Notes under the pieces: generated by a model
The model's input: the letters and a program-made list of their open reading frames with translations, nothing else
The model's database searches: none
Told to the model about the DNA's origin: nothing
Shown here: in pieces, positions 1-10,386 of the stretch
Numbering within the stretch: position 1 is the first letter of the stretch
How the letters are laid out: every line of letters starts with the position of its first letter
Origin: Takifugu bimaculatus
Lineage: Eukaryota; Chordata; Actinopteri; Tetraodontiformes; Tetraodontidae
Direction of reading: 5' to 3'
Length of the DNA: 64,000 bases
Assembly: GCA_004026145.2 (NCBI GenBank)
Contig: CP034990.1
Span: 614,699-678,698, forward strand
Position numbers and translations under genes: made by a program

Positions 1-1202
1 CCTCCTCGTCTGTCCAGGTGCCATGTGTGATTGGCCAACGAGTCCTGAAGCGATGACATCGCCCTGGATTTGGCGAGAAGCTCTCCTCCCTGCTTCTTCT
101 CTGGGGTTGTTCTGGGCAGCTTTTCTAGGATTTATCCGGTCCTGCAGCATGGCACACGGCTCTTTGCCACTCTGAACAGAGTCCTCGGAGGGAACACATA
201 CACTACATGGATAAGAAGTAAAATAATTATCCAATCACAGCACAAGAAGGCAGATTGGGTTCCCTTAGCAACAACTGAAGAAGAGAAGAGAATCCTTTCT
301 TCTTCTTCTTTTTCCTCCCCGGGTTTCTTTTGAGCACATCACCGTGGACTGCTGCTGGTCAGAATCTCGTGACAGCACTTGGATAGCACCATTGCCAGAG
401 ACAATTGTCCCCCCTAAAATCCTACCGAAGGTGCTCGCGAACTCCACCCCTTCCACGTCGAACTGTGTCTCATTGACGTTACGCTTTTTATTGGCATCCC
501 TCCGAAAATCCTCATCACAAGTCACGTTCCGCTAGCTTGGAAATCAATCCGTTCTCCTCCCACACCACCTGGAATAAGCTCTTCCTTGAAGGAGGGGAGC
601 AGATTGGACAGTCGCGAACGGACCTACACCTACCTTCATCTTTTCCCCGAGAAACCAAGGACAGCGAGTGAGCCATCGGCAGCACAGCGGCTGGACTTGA
701 AGAAAAGTTTATTCTGGCTCTACTGACAGTCTTTTTTCCTTTATTCTTGTTGGGAGAATAGCCACACTACACTGAGGAATATCTCCCTTTTACCCAAACA
801 GGATCCGTCCTTTATCTCTTCACAGACATTCTCGCTCACTGAGGGACTATATTTAGAAGGCAAATCTTGTCCCCACTGGCCAGTAATGTAGAGCAAGATC
901 ATTTTGAAAATTAAGGCACTGCTGAAAGTTCTATTTTTCTATGCTGGGTAGCTTTCTCTACTAAAACAATTTCCCTGCTCTCTCTTTTCTGTTTGAAGGT
1001 GACATTATGTCACTGTTTTTCCAAAGTCGACACAGCAGCACAGGGCCGGTGGAAACGGGAGAGAGCCTCCTTTTACCTGTGTAGACAGGTGTTTCACACG
1101 GCATTCCTTCTGGAAGATTTTCTACCCCACACAAAATGATTATGTAAGAGTTCATATCAGCTTTTGCCTGTTTTTTTTTTCTTTTTTTTCATGGATTTAC
1201 AG
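1..1202. other. Upstream flank of insyn1, no gene recognised
   Basis: No coding region is recognised here. Four CCAAT-type pentamers occur in the first 610 bases (inverted at 30-34, direct at 231-235, inverted at 254-258 and 603-607), and a TATA-like TATATTTA lies at 848-855. These could belong to the insyn1 promoter or a non-coding first exon, but no transcription start or splice donor can be fixed from sequence. A pyrimidine-rich tract at about 1170-1190, followed by AG at 1201-1202, looks like a splice acceptor and suggests that any first exon lies further upstream. Confidence 0.4.
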
Positions 1203-1474
1203 CATTTGACTTTTCCGAAGATCCCCTTTGCTTCATTGTCGGCGGCATCTACGAGAGAGCATGGATGCCAGAGAGTGACCCTGTGCCGAGTGTGCGGGCG
1301 AGGCAAGGATTGGCTGCCCAGGTGCTTTTAAGATGTTGAGGTCCTCCTGCGTGGCCGGGGCCCTTGTTTGGATCAGTAGCACTGAGGCTCCTTGTAGCCA
1401 AAGACATGGACCCCGACTTGGCTCCCCCACGCCCTCAGCCTATTGGCCACTGGCCCCACGTCGCCCTGTAAAGG
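1203..1474 (+). other. insyn1: Probable 5' untranslated part of insyn1 coding exon 1
   Basis: The leader is inferred to begin after the acceptor-like poly-T/C tract ending in AG at 1201-1202, and it runs to the insyn1 start at 1475. It is GC-richer than the flanks. It contains three upstream ATGs: 1261-1278 (5 codons), 1333-1512 (59 codons, overlapping the main start in another frame) and 1406-1471 (21 codons, in frame with insyn1 and ending one codon before its ATG). The 5' boundary is inferred only from the splice-like signal; the mammalian gene also has a non-coding first exon as far as I recall. Confidence 0.5.
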
Positions 1475-1512
1475 ATGTCCCTCAGCAGAGCTCCGGCCCG
1501 GGACACCTCTGA
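1333..1512 (+). other. Overlapping upstream ORF in the insyn1 leader
   Basis: This 59-residue reading frame starts at an ATG with A at -3 and T at +4, and it stops at 1510-1512, 35 bases past the first base of the insyn1 ATG. It lies in a different frame from insyn1. No domain is recognised and the peptide is Pro/Ser/Arg-rich, as expected for GC-rich leader DNA. If the mRNA includes this start, ribosomes that initiate here would bypass the insyn1 start, so its likely role is translational damping rather than a product. Confidence 0.35.
1406..1471 (+). other. Short in-frame upstream ORF in the insyn1 leader
   Basis: This 21-codon ORF has a strong initiation context (G at -3, G at +4). It ends with TAA at 1469-1471, leaving a single codon (AGG) before the insyn1 ATG at 1475. 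It is in the same frame as insyn1, so the TAA is what separates it from the protein. Such a close stop leaves little room for efficient re-initiation. This is seen directly in the sequence; its use in translation is not shown. Confidence 0.35.
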
Positions 1513-1618
1513 GACCCCCAGCCCGAGAGAACGAATCCGCAGCCACATGAAGATGGTGATCAGCCAGCTGGAAGGCATCCTCATAGAGCTCAAGGATGTG
1601 GCCAAGGAACTCCGGGAG
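1475..1618 (+). CDS. insyn1: insyn1 coding exon 1 (inhibitory synaptic factor 1, N-terminus)
   Basis: This exon encodes residues 1-48 of INSYN1, a scaffold-associated protein of the inhibitory postsynaptic density. In mammals INSYN1 was found near gephyrin and the dystrophin complex and supports GABAergic inhibition. The first 17 residues are variable and Ser/Pro/Thr-rich. From about residue 18 a charged amphipathic helix begins (RERIRSHMKMVISQLEGIL, then ELKDVAKELRE), which is the family's N-terminal coiled coil. The ATG at 1475 is chosen because TAA at 1469 closes the frame just upstream and A is at -3. The exon ends after a complete GAG codon at the donor GAG|GTGAGG (1616-1624). Joining to 35922 gives KELRE-VVGQIDKL, which restores the conserved coiled coil without a gap, so the junction is very secure. 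The same strand in other frames, and the antisense strand, show only shadow ORFs. Confidence 0.93.
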
Positions 1619-4600
1619 GTGAGGTTTGAAGTCTACATGTTTGGGGGGGAGGCAGGGTGAGGGTGCCAGGTGTGTCTGTTTCTCGACTCGGCTGCATTTA
1701 ATTAACTTCTTTACCCCTTTACCCCCCCCCCCCCATAAGCACTGAGATTCCAATTAAGATCCCAAAGTGATGGGATCTTACTTTTGCCTCATTTTTATAG
1801 CGGGAGGGTGGCGTTGATCACAGTCGCAGTTGAGCTGTTTCGCTTTCCCAATAAAACAATTGCTTATCGCCAGTTACAAATGTCCTTAATGTGTTCAGTG
1901 GTGACTTGGTGGGAGGTGCAGCAGACGTGGAGAGCCAGGCTGAAAGGCAACAGAGAGGCAGGCTTAGATAAGATACAAGATACAACGGCGTAATAGTTAT
2001 ATAACCATTTTGTTAAGGATCAGCTGGATTCCTACTGTATTTTTGCCATGGTAACAGTGACTGTGTGTGTGTGCTCATGTGTGTTTGTTCATTTGCAGTG
2101 CACAATTTAAACAAGGTTCAATAGAGATCCCTGTGTGGCTGCGCCTGTGCACGGTATCTGTGTCCTCAAGTACATCCATAGGAGTAGACTCAAAAGAAAA
2201 AAAATAAAATGAAGTGTGCATGATGGTTGAAAATCTAGTTGCAACAGTGCAAAATGGCCCTCATCATCTTTTTGTAATCCTCTCCCTGCAGCATCCTCAA
2301 AGCCTTCCCATAAAGCTCCTCCAAAGAACAAGAGATGAAGGGAGATAGCGAGGCAGAGACAGGCGGAGAATGAAAACTGAGCAGCCTGTTTTATCTGAAC
2401 CGCCCCACGTCCTCCAAACACAGCCACCCCAACACCAACCCTAACCCTAGGCCAACCCCCCTTCAGGTCTGTCCCCTTCACCAAAGCTTTACTTTACATA
2501 CTTGCACCACCAGGGGTGCAAGGGCACCACTCACGGTGCACCTTCCCTCCGACTGAACGACGGGACACGCCAGCCAGTGTGGGAGTGATTGATGATCACG
2601 GGACGAATGGTAGCTTATTAACTGCTGGCTGGAGCTATTTATAAACAAAAACACAGGCTGCACTTCTGCCAACTCTGATGCATATTAGCGTTCTTATCCC
2701 AGACCTTATTAGAGGGCCCTGCACACCGGCTCAAATGTCTTTTCTTATTTGGGAGAGCGCTCTCACATATTGCAATGGTCATGGAATCATGTCTGCTGCA
2801 TTGCTTCCTCATAATGCTGCTTGTCAATATCCTGCGATCATCTGACCCTGGAGATGGCGGCGCTCTGTCAAGGGAGATGAAGAAATAGGATCAATGTAGC
2901 GCTGTGGGATGCAAGGAAGCCAAATGTTGCATAAAATTGCTCATTCCTGCCCCCCTACAAAAAGGACAACGTAATAGATAACAACTGTCACGTGAATAAA
3001 TGATGAATTGCAGTGTGGAAGTGGTGGAATGAATAACACAGTGTAACAGTAATGAGTGATCATCACCCACGAGGTCTGGGGGGAGCTGCGCCAATGCAGT
3101 GCGACGAGGTGAAAGGTAACACTTTAGTAGGCAAGCTGTTCAGATATTAGGGAATAAGCCATTTATAAAAATGCAGCATTCAGAAAAAAAGAAAAGGTTT
3201 CATGGCAGGAGAGCACAGGTCGCCACCAGGACTTGGCTAAAGCTAACCTCAAAAAGGAAAATGATCTCAGACCTGCTGGTTTGCCAGAGTCTCTGGCTTG
3301 CCATAGCATTCGCCGACAACTCTTAATGCTTTGCTGAGTTTCGGTACAACGAGCGTTTACCGATCACGTTCATTACGAGAGCTTTCTTCTTCCACCAAGT
3401 CTGCCCCTTTTCAGACAGGCCAGGTTCAGTCAAACACATCGCTTACAAATCAGCCACTATTTCGGCTCATCAAGCCAAATTTATGTTGCTGTGATTTATG
3501 TTGTGAAATGTATGTTTTTGAAATGATTTAACGCCTTTTGAAATTCGCCTTCTCAGTTTAGCTGAGTTTCATTGAGTTGTAATGTACCATTTAGACACAA
3601 AGGGGATCTGACATTCACAAACCACATAGAAAACAGTTTAAATCTAATTTGCTGGTGTGTTTGCCAACTAAGATTATGAGAATTTCTTCAGAAAATTGAA
3701 AACACTCGGGTTAGCACCTTTTCAGACTGACCTTTAGTAGGTATCCGCCAATCAATACAAGAGCTTTCTTCTTTTCAATCAGTGAATTTAAATATTAAAA
3801 CCATCAGCTTGATGGAATAAGGCAGGAAAGAGAAAGCATTCTTTAGAACTCATGCTACTATACCAAAAGGGCGTCAACCCTGGGCTTTATTCTTGTCAGA
3901 AACCATTATCCATGTCGCTATTTTCCCGCAGAAGTACTACAAACCTCACATATTTTATGCTAGAAGACACAGGTTTTAGCCAAAGCCTGGGATCACTAAG
4001 TGCAGTCTAATCGAACTCTGCAGTGTAGCTACCATTAAACATTAATTACAATCATGCAAATGGAACTGGTTTCGTGTGTGACAAGCATGCGGACATTTTG
4101 AATATGAAATGGACAGAGCCGCAGCAGAAATTATGCTTTTTTTGATTTTTAATATTTGCTTTATTCAAATTCACCAGTCTCAGCAATCAGCCATTTTAGG
4201 AGGGACTGATGCAGGGATGAGAATATTAAATTACCAAAGAACCTTTTATTCATCCAAATACTGCAGCAATATTTGTTTTACATTTAACAGGAACGAGGCT
4301 AACAGCAATGATCTTGCTTCTGAAGAGTCAACATAGGAGCACAAATGTGACATAGTAGCTACTTCTGGCTTCAGAAATGCGCAAGAAAATAACTAATAAT
4401 CTGCAGAAAATCAACCACACATCATTTAACAGCTTGTATCCCATAGTTGGATATGCACAAGCAACATTATATATCTGGGCTATTTTAAAAGAAATACTTG
4501 ATTTTTCGTATTTACTGAGCAAAAAAAAAAAAGGGCAACACGGGAAAATAAAGTGGTCTTGTTTCTGCTATGAGGGAGATATAGAATGGTAGAATAATTT

Positions 4601-7600
4601 CAGATAAATAACAACAGAAGAGACAGTATGGGAAGGAAAAGGCTTTATTGCATAAACAGGACTGATGGGCTGGTTTAATGCAGTTTTAGATATTATGCAG
4701 AACTGAACCATAAGCAGACAAAGCTCCACATCCCTGCTGGGCATAAGACAAATGAGCAGTGGAAGGCAATCAAGACCCCATAGAATTAAAGCTTCAAATG
4801 AGTGCAGCAAACAGGCAAGACTAAGAGCAAATTGCAGCAAGCAGAGTACAGCATCTCCGGAACACTGCTGCACCCCGATTCTGACACAGACAAAATGGTC
4901 GTTTCAAGCTTAAGAGTTTCAAGAATGCCAACAGGACTTGCCATCATGGCGTTTTAGAACCACATAATGGATTGATTTTATTTTTTTCCCCCTCGTTTTT
5001 CTTCTTAATGTCACCGATGACACTGACAAACCCTCCTTCACTTGTAAAAGGAGTCGTCTTTGGAAGATGAAAGCTATTTAATGTGGAATATTTGAGGCAG
5101 GAACTCATTTGAAGTTGCAGTGGAGGACAGGACAGCATAAAAGAGCTGGTCTATTTGATTTCTCCCGGTAAATCAGCTGTCAAATCAAAGTGTAAATGCT
5201 TTGATTGGAGACTCACCATGTGGGAATTTACCGGTCTATATGAGCGTGGATGAAAGTGTTACTGGCTGAATCGTGGCTATCCTCTATCATGTGGTTCAGA
5301 GCCACGCTATTGATCTATTCATAACAATAATCTGTTACTGTTAGTGACTTTGATTTCAGCGCCGATGTTTGTGCTCGCTTACAAATCTGTGACATGTGAC
5401 ATGTGCCCAGATTAACCCCTGTTATATTGGTTTCTACAGAATTCACCAATGTGTTCTTCAGACAGGACCGTCGCACAAGTCGAAACTTCTCGTTTATTTC
5501 ATCAGCATATTATAGCCACAAATAGCAACATTGACCCACCTCAATTATCAGATCTGTATCTATTCTAGGTACCGACATGTTGGTTATCCCAAATCTGAAC
5601 TATGTCCTCCACTTTTCAGAGAAGTCAGCACATTGAAATCCAGCTTGTTAAGACTCCTCCATTAATTATTTTCTACTAATTAATATTAGACTAATGTGTT
5701 ATGATGTGTTGTGCAAATGTGGACACTTTGAGCTTCCTGTTTTTCTTACCCATCAGGAATGATCCGTCCATCCTCAGCCCAGGGAGGCGGCTCATCAATT
5801 AATTATCAGCTCGGTTCTCCATATTGGCTGATGCAGAAAGCTCATCTATATGCATTGGCGAGAGGACTGAAAACGATACACTCCACGCACTTAAAATGCT
5901 CTATTTGTGAAGCTTTATACAGACAACAATAACCAGCAGCTGGCTCCCAGATCAGCCAGACAGCAGGGTTTTCCTTGCTTCAACTCAAAGTAGCTATGAC
6001 ACATCCGCATTGAGGAGAAGGGACCCTCCGTCCCCGCCCATGTCGACTTGGGCAACCACACTGAGCCCTGATACCAATTCCCACACCATGTCATACCAAA
6101 TTTTGGGTTGTGTTGTAAATCTTTTTTTTTTTTTTTTAATTTGCTCTAAATTTAGTAGCTTTGTAAAAAATATTAAAGGGTTCTGGAAAATAGTTCTGCC
6201 GCCTGCGAGTAATGGTTTGAAAATGAAGCATAAAAGCCATGACATGGATGGATATCACAACAGTGCGGCCCCAGAGAGGGCGGCTCTATTGTCCGACCGC
6301 CTGTTTGTCTAAACGAGTGGCTAAGATCAGAACTCACAAAGCTGTGTCCTACTGGATCGCTTCCCAAAAAAGCAACCGTTCCGACAGGGCCACCGGTGCC
6401 GTTGCTTTGGCGCTCATTTGACGCGGTTCAGCAGCCTCTGACGAGGACGCTCCTGCTTGTCCTTCCACCAATTTCCATTTGCGTCAGATTAAAATAGGCC
6501 AGCTAAAATGACCAGCTATCCGTACAGGCCCGCTAACGCACACAGGCAACTTAGCCGTTCACAGAAGAAAGTACCATTCAACCCGAAATATACCCAGGCC
6601 AAAAGGTTTGTTCTTATTAAAATCCATTTGGAAGCAATGACAAGTACCCGCCCGCTGTGTCTGTCAATTTGTTCCTCCTTTGCTGACCTCTTTTGTGTGT
6701 GGAAATTAAATTCCTAAATTAAACCTCGGTGACGTCCCTCCAGCGAAGGAAAACAAGGAGAGCAAAGTACCCGGAGCCTTATCAATTCTTCACTGAACTG
6801 AAGTGAACACGCCGCCGACTACACACCTGAGCTGCTGCCTTGAGCTGAACTCCACATCATCTTTTTTCTCCTCTTCTTGGAATGAATTAAAGGTTCAATT
6901 ATTCCGAGGACTAATGAAATAGTGCTTTGCGGTTTGAAGTTAAATGTCAGATCGTCCTTTGCCTGAACTCTTAAACAGATCCTGACCCAGAGACTGGCGC
7001 GCTCACGTTTTCAATGGCTTCCTTTGAACCAGCATAGCCAGCAAAGGTTATAATTAGAATTCCTGGCTGCTGGATCCTTTAATTCCTGGATCATATACTC
7101 TAAAGCGAGCAGTAGTCGGGTCTCGTAAGGAGGCAAGCTGTAGACGTAAACAACGGGTTAAGACTTTAACAGCATCTAACCTTGACAGCAGTGGAGAGAA
7201 TAAAACTGCACCACGCAAAGTATTCCCCTGAGCCTCTTTTACCTAGCTCGGCTCTGGAGCTCGAGCTTCTTTAGGATGCAGGACCAGCACATTGACTAGC
7301 CCATCATGCCTGTAAGACCCACTGGATTAGCTGGCCTTTTGAGCTCTCCCTCCCTCAACGAAGCCTGCACTCAGCATCGACCCTAATGAGGCTTTTGGTT
7401 GAACCTGTGCTGAAGTAAACACTTTAAAAATGTTTCTCCCTCTTACTATTGATTTATATCTGCAAATGCGCCAACTGGGGGCTAGTTAGAGAAAAAGAGG
7501 ATTGAATTATCATGCAAGTTTCTGACTCAGGAACACTTTTGCTCATCCCTGGGAGAGGCTGGGGTTACAAATGATGAAAAACGAAGAGGAAAAACAGACA

Positions 7601-8441
7601 GATAACGTGTCAATGGGAGCGAGAGGGAGAGACAAGGGGAACGTAGGTAATGGTTTTTCTTTCTGCGCAGGATTGCGGCAGTCTGGGCGGGACGGCTTAG
7701 ATCAATTGTCGCAATTGTGCTTGTTTGTGGGCGTGTTTAGGATTGTTTTGGCCTGTCTCTGCGCCGCGAGCAAAACCGCTAGTTCATCGTGTGAAAAGTA
7801 GCCCCCGTCGAAGTCCACAAGCAGCCTCCAAGAATAGGGACATAATTTCACCGTGTCAAAGCATACTGCACACCAAGGGACGTCTTTCTCTCCAAAAGGC
7901 CAACTTGCTCTCTCCAACAAGAGTTACTAAGTTAATAATCTGATCTGATTTCAGGGCTTTTGTAGTTTCCAGCTGTTTGTAAGTGCTGGCGGCGGCGCCG
8001 ACCACCACCACCGTCGGAGGATAATCCCGCTCCAGTCGTTGGAACTGTGTTACACCGGGAGATCACCTGGGAGGCATTTTTGCCTCTTCCCTTTATTTTT
8101 AACCACATTCAGTTGGACATCATAAATCCAAAGCTGTTTCGCATTACCCTTTTTAAAAGATCTAATCAACAGAAAAGTGTAAAGAGCGGGAATTCAGGCG
8201 GGCATTTTTTATCCTCCAGTCTTTTAATGTTGACATTTTAATTGGGAAATATTGCGCAGTGCAGCTATGTGATACATGGCATCGCATTTCATAACTGACA
8301 CGTGACATTTTTGGTCCTTTTTTGTTTCTTTGCTTCATCTAATATACCAAATTAGGTCATTTGGTTCATTTTGCCTAAAAATACAGTCGAACAGGGTTCG
8401 AATTTAAACATTAGCAAAGTCAGACCATTCTGTGTGTGTTG

Positions 8442-8444
<3 letters not shown>
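1619..8444 (+). other. insyn1: insyn1 intron, 5' part
   Basis: This is non-coding intron sequence. It starts with GTGAGG and includes a run of 13 C at 1722-1734. ORFs seen here are short and unrecognised. An octamer ATGCAAAT (4054-4061) lies just after a TTAATTA homeodomain core (4042-4048). A small CpG/GGC-rich patch occurs at about 7985-8040. No transposon with clear ends was found. Regulatory elements are plausible in such a long intron, but none can be asserted without alignment. Confidence 0.8.

Positions 8445-8485
<41 letters not shown>
8445..8485 (+). repeat. (TG)n microsatellite
   Basis: This is an uninterrupted TG dinucleotide run of about 20 units, preceded at 8431-8439 by a shorter TG run. 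The ORF with a Cys/Val repeat across it is an artefact of the microsatellite. Confidence 0.97.
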
Positions 8486-8487
<2 letters not shown>

Positions 8488-10189
8488 TCCAAAACATGCA
8501 GGACAAACCTCCAGGAAACCTAATTTTTTAATGTCTATAAATTTTGGCACAGAATCTACTCTTCACTTTGATTTTATTGTTTTGGACTCCAGACAGCTAA
8601 ACAGAAAAAAACAAATATTTACCAAATTGCAAGTCTTTGACATTGATCTCACATACAGTAAATATTTACGAAAGGTACTCTGAGCCATGGATTTTGAGCG
8701 ATATAGATATTTGGATATTTAAAATTTTTAATTTATTTTATCGTCTGACCCTTCGAACGCTCTCTTCCACTTACCAAGATTAAACTCTGAATTACTGAGG
8801 GGAAGAAAAACACCCCAAAACATTTGCTTCTGTGTGACCAGATGGGCAAAGGCTGCAGAATCCCAGGAGATGAAGAGTTACTGCCATCTAAACTGCAACA
8901 ACACCCACATCTGGCTAAATTCCATCTAAATATATCTCCTCGTTTATAATTATAATAAAAAACCAGCAGCAACAACTTCACCGCCTGCATGCAGGAAAAT
9001 ATAGATAACAACATAAACATTATTATTTCATACTGCGGCGAAACAGACAGTTGGAACACGGGAAGTTGCTATTTTCTACCAGTTGTTTGCACACACACGC
9101 AGGTGCTCCTCACACAGCCATAGAGAAACAATTTGCAACAGGTGTTCGGGGAAGATTTGCTCTGAATAAAACTGATTTAGGGACTGAAGTCGTACCGTAC
9201 CGAATTTAAATTGAGTCTTGAAAAATGCCGACAGTGGAGCGTGTTTGATTCCTAATGTGTGTGTGTGGGTGTGTGAAATTTCCCTTCCAAGTTAAAACTT
9301 ATGCTGAAAATTAGCCACACGTTCCAGTGCTGGTGCCATGTGGCTGCATTTAAGGCCGAATCCAAATATGCAGATGCTGTCGCCATTTTTGTAGGTCATC
9401 AAATACGGCTACTTGACTGGTGGCATAAACATGGGATGAATAATGCAAGAGACTGGTCAAATTTTCATTAAATTGTCTAATTGCGTGATCACACACCCTT
9501 GAAATGAGCAACAAGGCTTCCAAAATGCCAAAACATTTGGTTCTTTTACTGGGATTTGGTACTAATCTGCCTAATTAATGCCAGCAAGACAGAGATCCAT
9601 TTAACATTTAAATGTCATTAGCTTCTTTACTTTGTGAGGAGCCTGTCTGGCTCTCAGCGTTGGGTCGCTGCCGCGTCCCTCTGCATTGGGGGAACTCGGC
9701 ATATTAAAATAATCAGCTGCTGTGGACTGACTATGGAGCCACGATTTCACGTTCAGGATGCAGAAGAGTGAAACAATCTATCAGCTGTGGATTTTAGTGG
9801 TTTGGAACGGCGATCTTTGGGGCCCGGCTCTTTAACGGACCTTATTTCTAAACATTTGTTTTGGTGAGGTGTCTCTCACAAGTGTGCCAGTTGGTGTTAT
9901 ATAGCGGGATGACATCGGGGGGGGGGGGCGTATATCCTGGGTGAGCTATGATGCAACTGAATGTTTGTGGAGCAGGTGTTGAAGCTGCAGGTGGATAAGC
10001 TGTGCCGTGATGGTCAGTTGTTCCTCCAGTAGTAATTCTGCAGTAGTCACCTTTACTAACACCCTCCAACCCCCACCCCGCCCCCAGCAGCTCATACGTG
10101 AGCTTTGGTGTAACGTTTGTGCATGTTTCACCGCAGTAGCTGTGATTCCCGTAAAGGAGCCGCGCATCTGTGAAGGCTGGGGGTGAAAC

Positions 10190-10386
10190 ACAAACTGGGA
10201 AGGCCGCTGAGCGCCCGCGTAGCCGAACACGCTCCTTCTCTGGAAGCCCCGTCTCTCCCCCGTCCTCTTCCTCTCATCTCCTCGCTCGGGCGCACCTCAC
10301 CCTCTGCCAGTGGCACGGCACGGATGGCTGCTGTCATTGTCAGCGGCGCGACGGTTTGCCAGCCAACGCGGCGAGGTGCTAGATGA
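10190..10386. promoter_or_regulatory. CpG-rich patch inside the insyn1 intron
   Basis: About 20 CpG dinucleotides occur in under 200 bases, in an intron that is otherwise AT-rich and CpG-poor. The patch is also pyrimidine-rich in the middle (about 10230-10280). It could be an alternative promoter, an enhancer or an unmethylated regulatory island. Overlapping ORFs on both strands (67-70 codons) are a by-product of high GC and have no recognisable domain. The role is inferred from composition only. Confidence 0.4.

Noticed and set aside
1373..1753. 126-codon minus-strand ORF opposite insyn1 exon 1
   Set aside because: It is an antisense shadow of GC-rich coding sequence and runs through the splice donor and a poly-C run.
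2436..2450. Telomere-like CCCTAACCCTA
   Set aside because: Only about one and a half to two units, in a C/A-rich context; not an interstitial telomere array.
8432..8683. ORF with Cys/Val repeat
   Set aside because: Produced by the (TG)n microsatellite.
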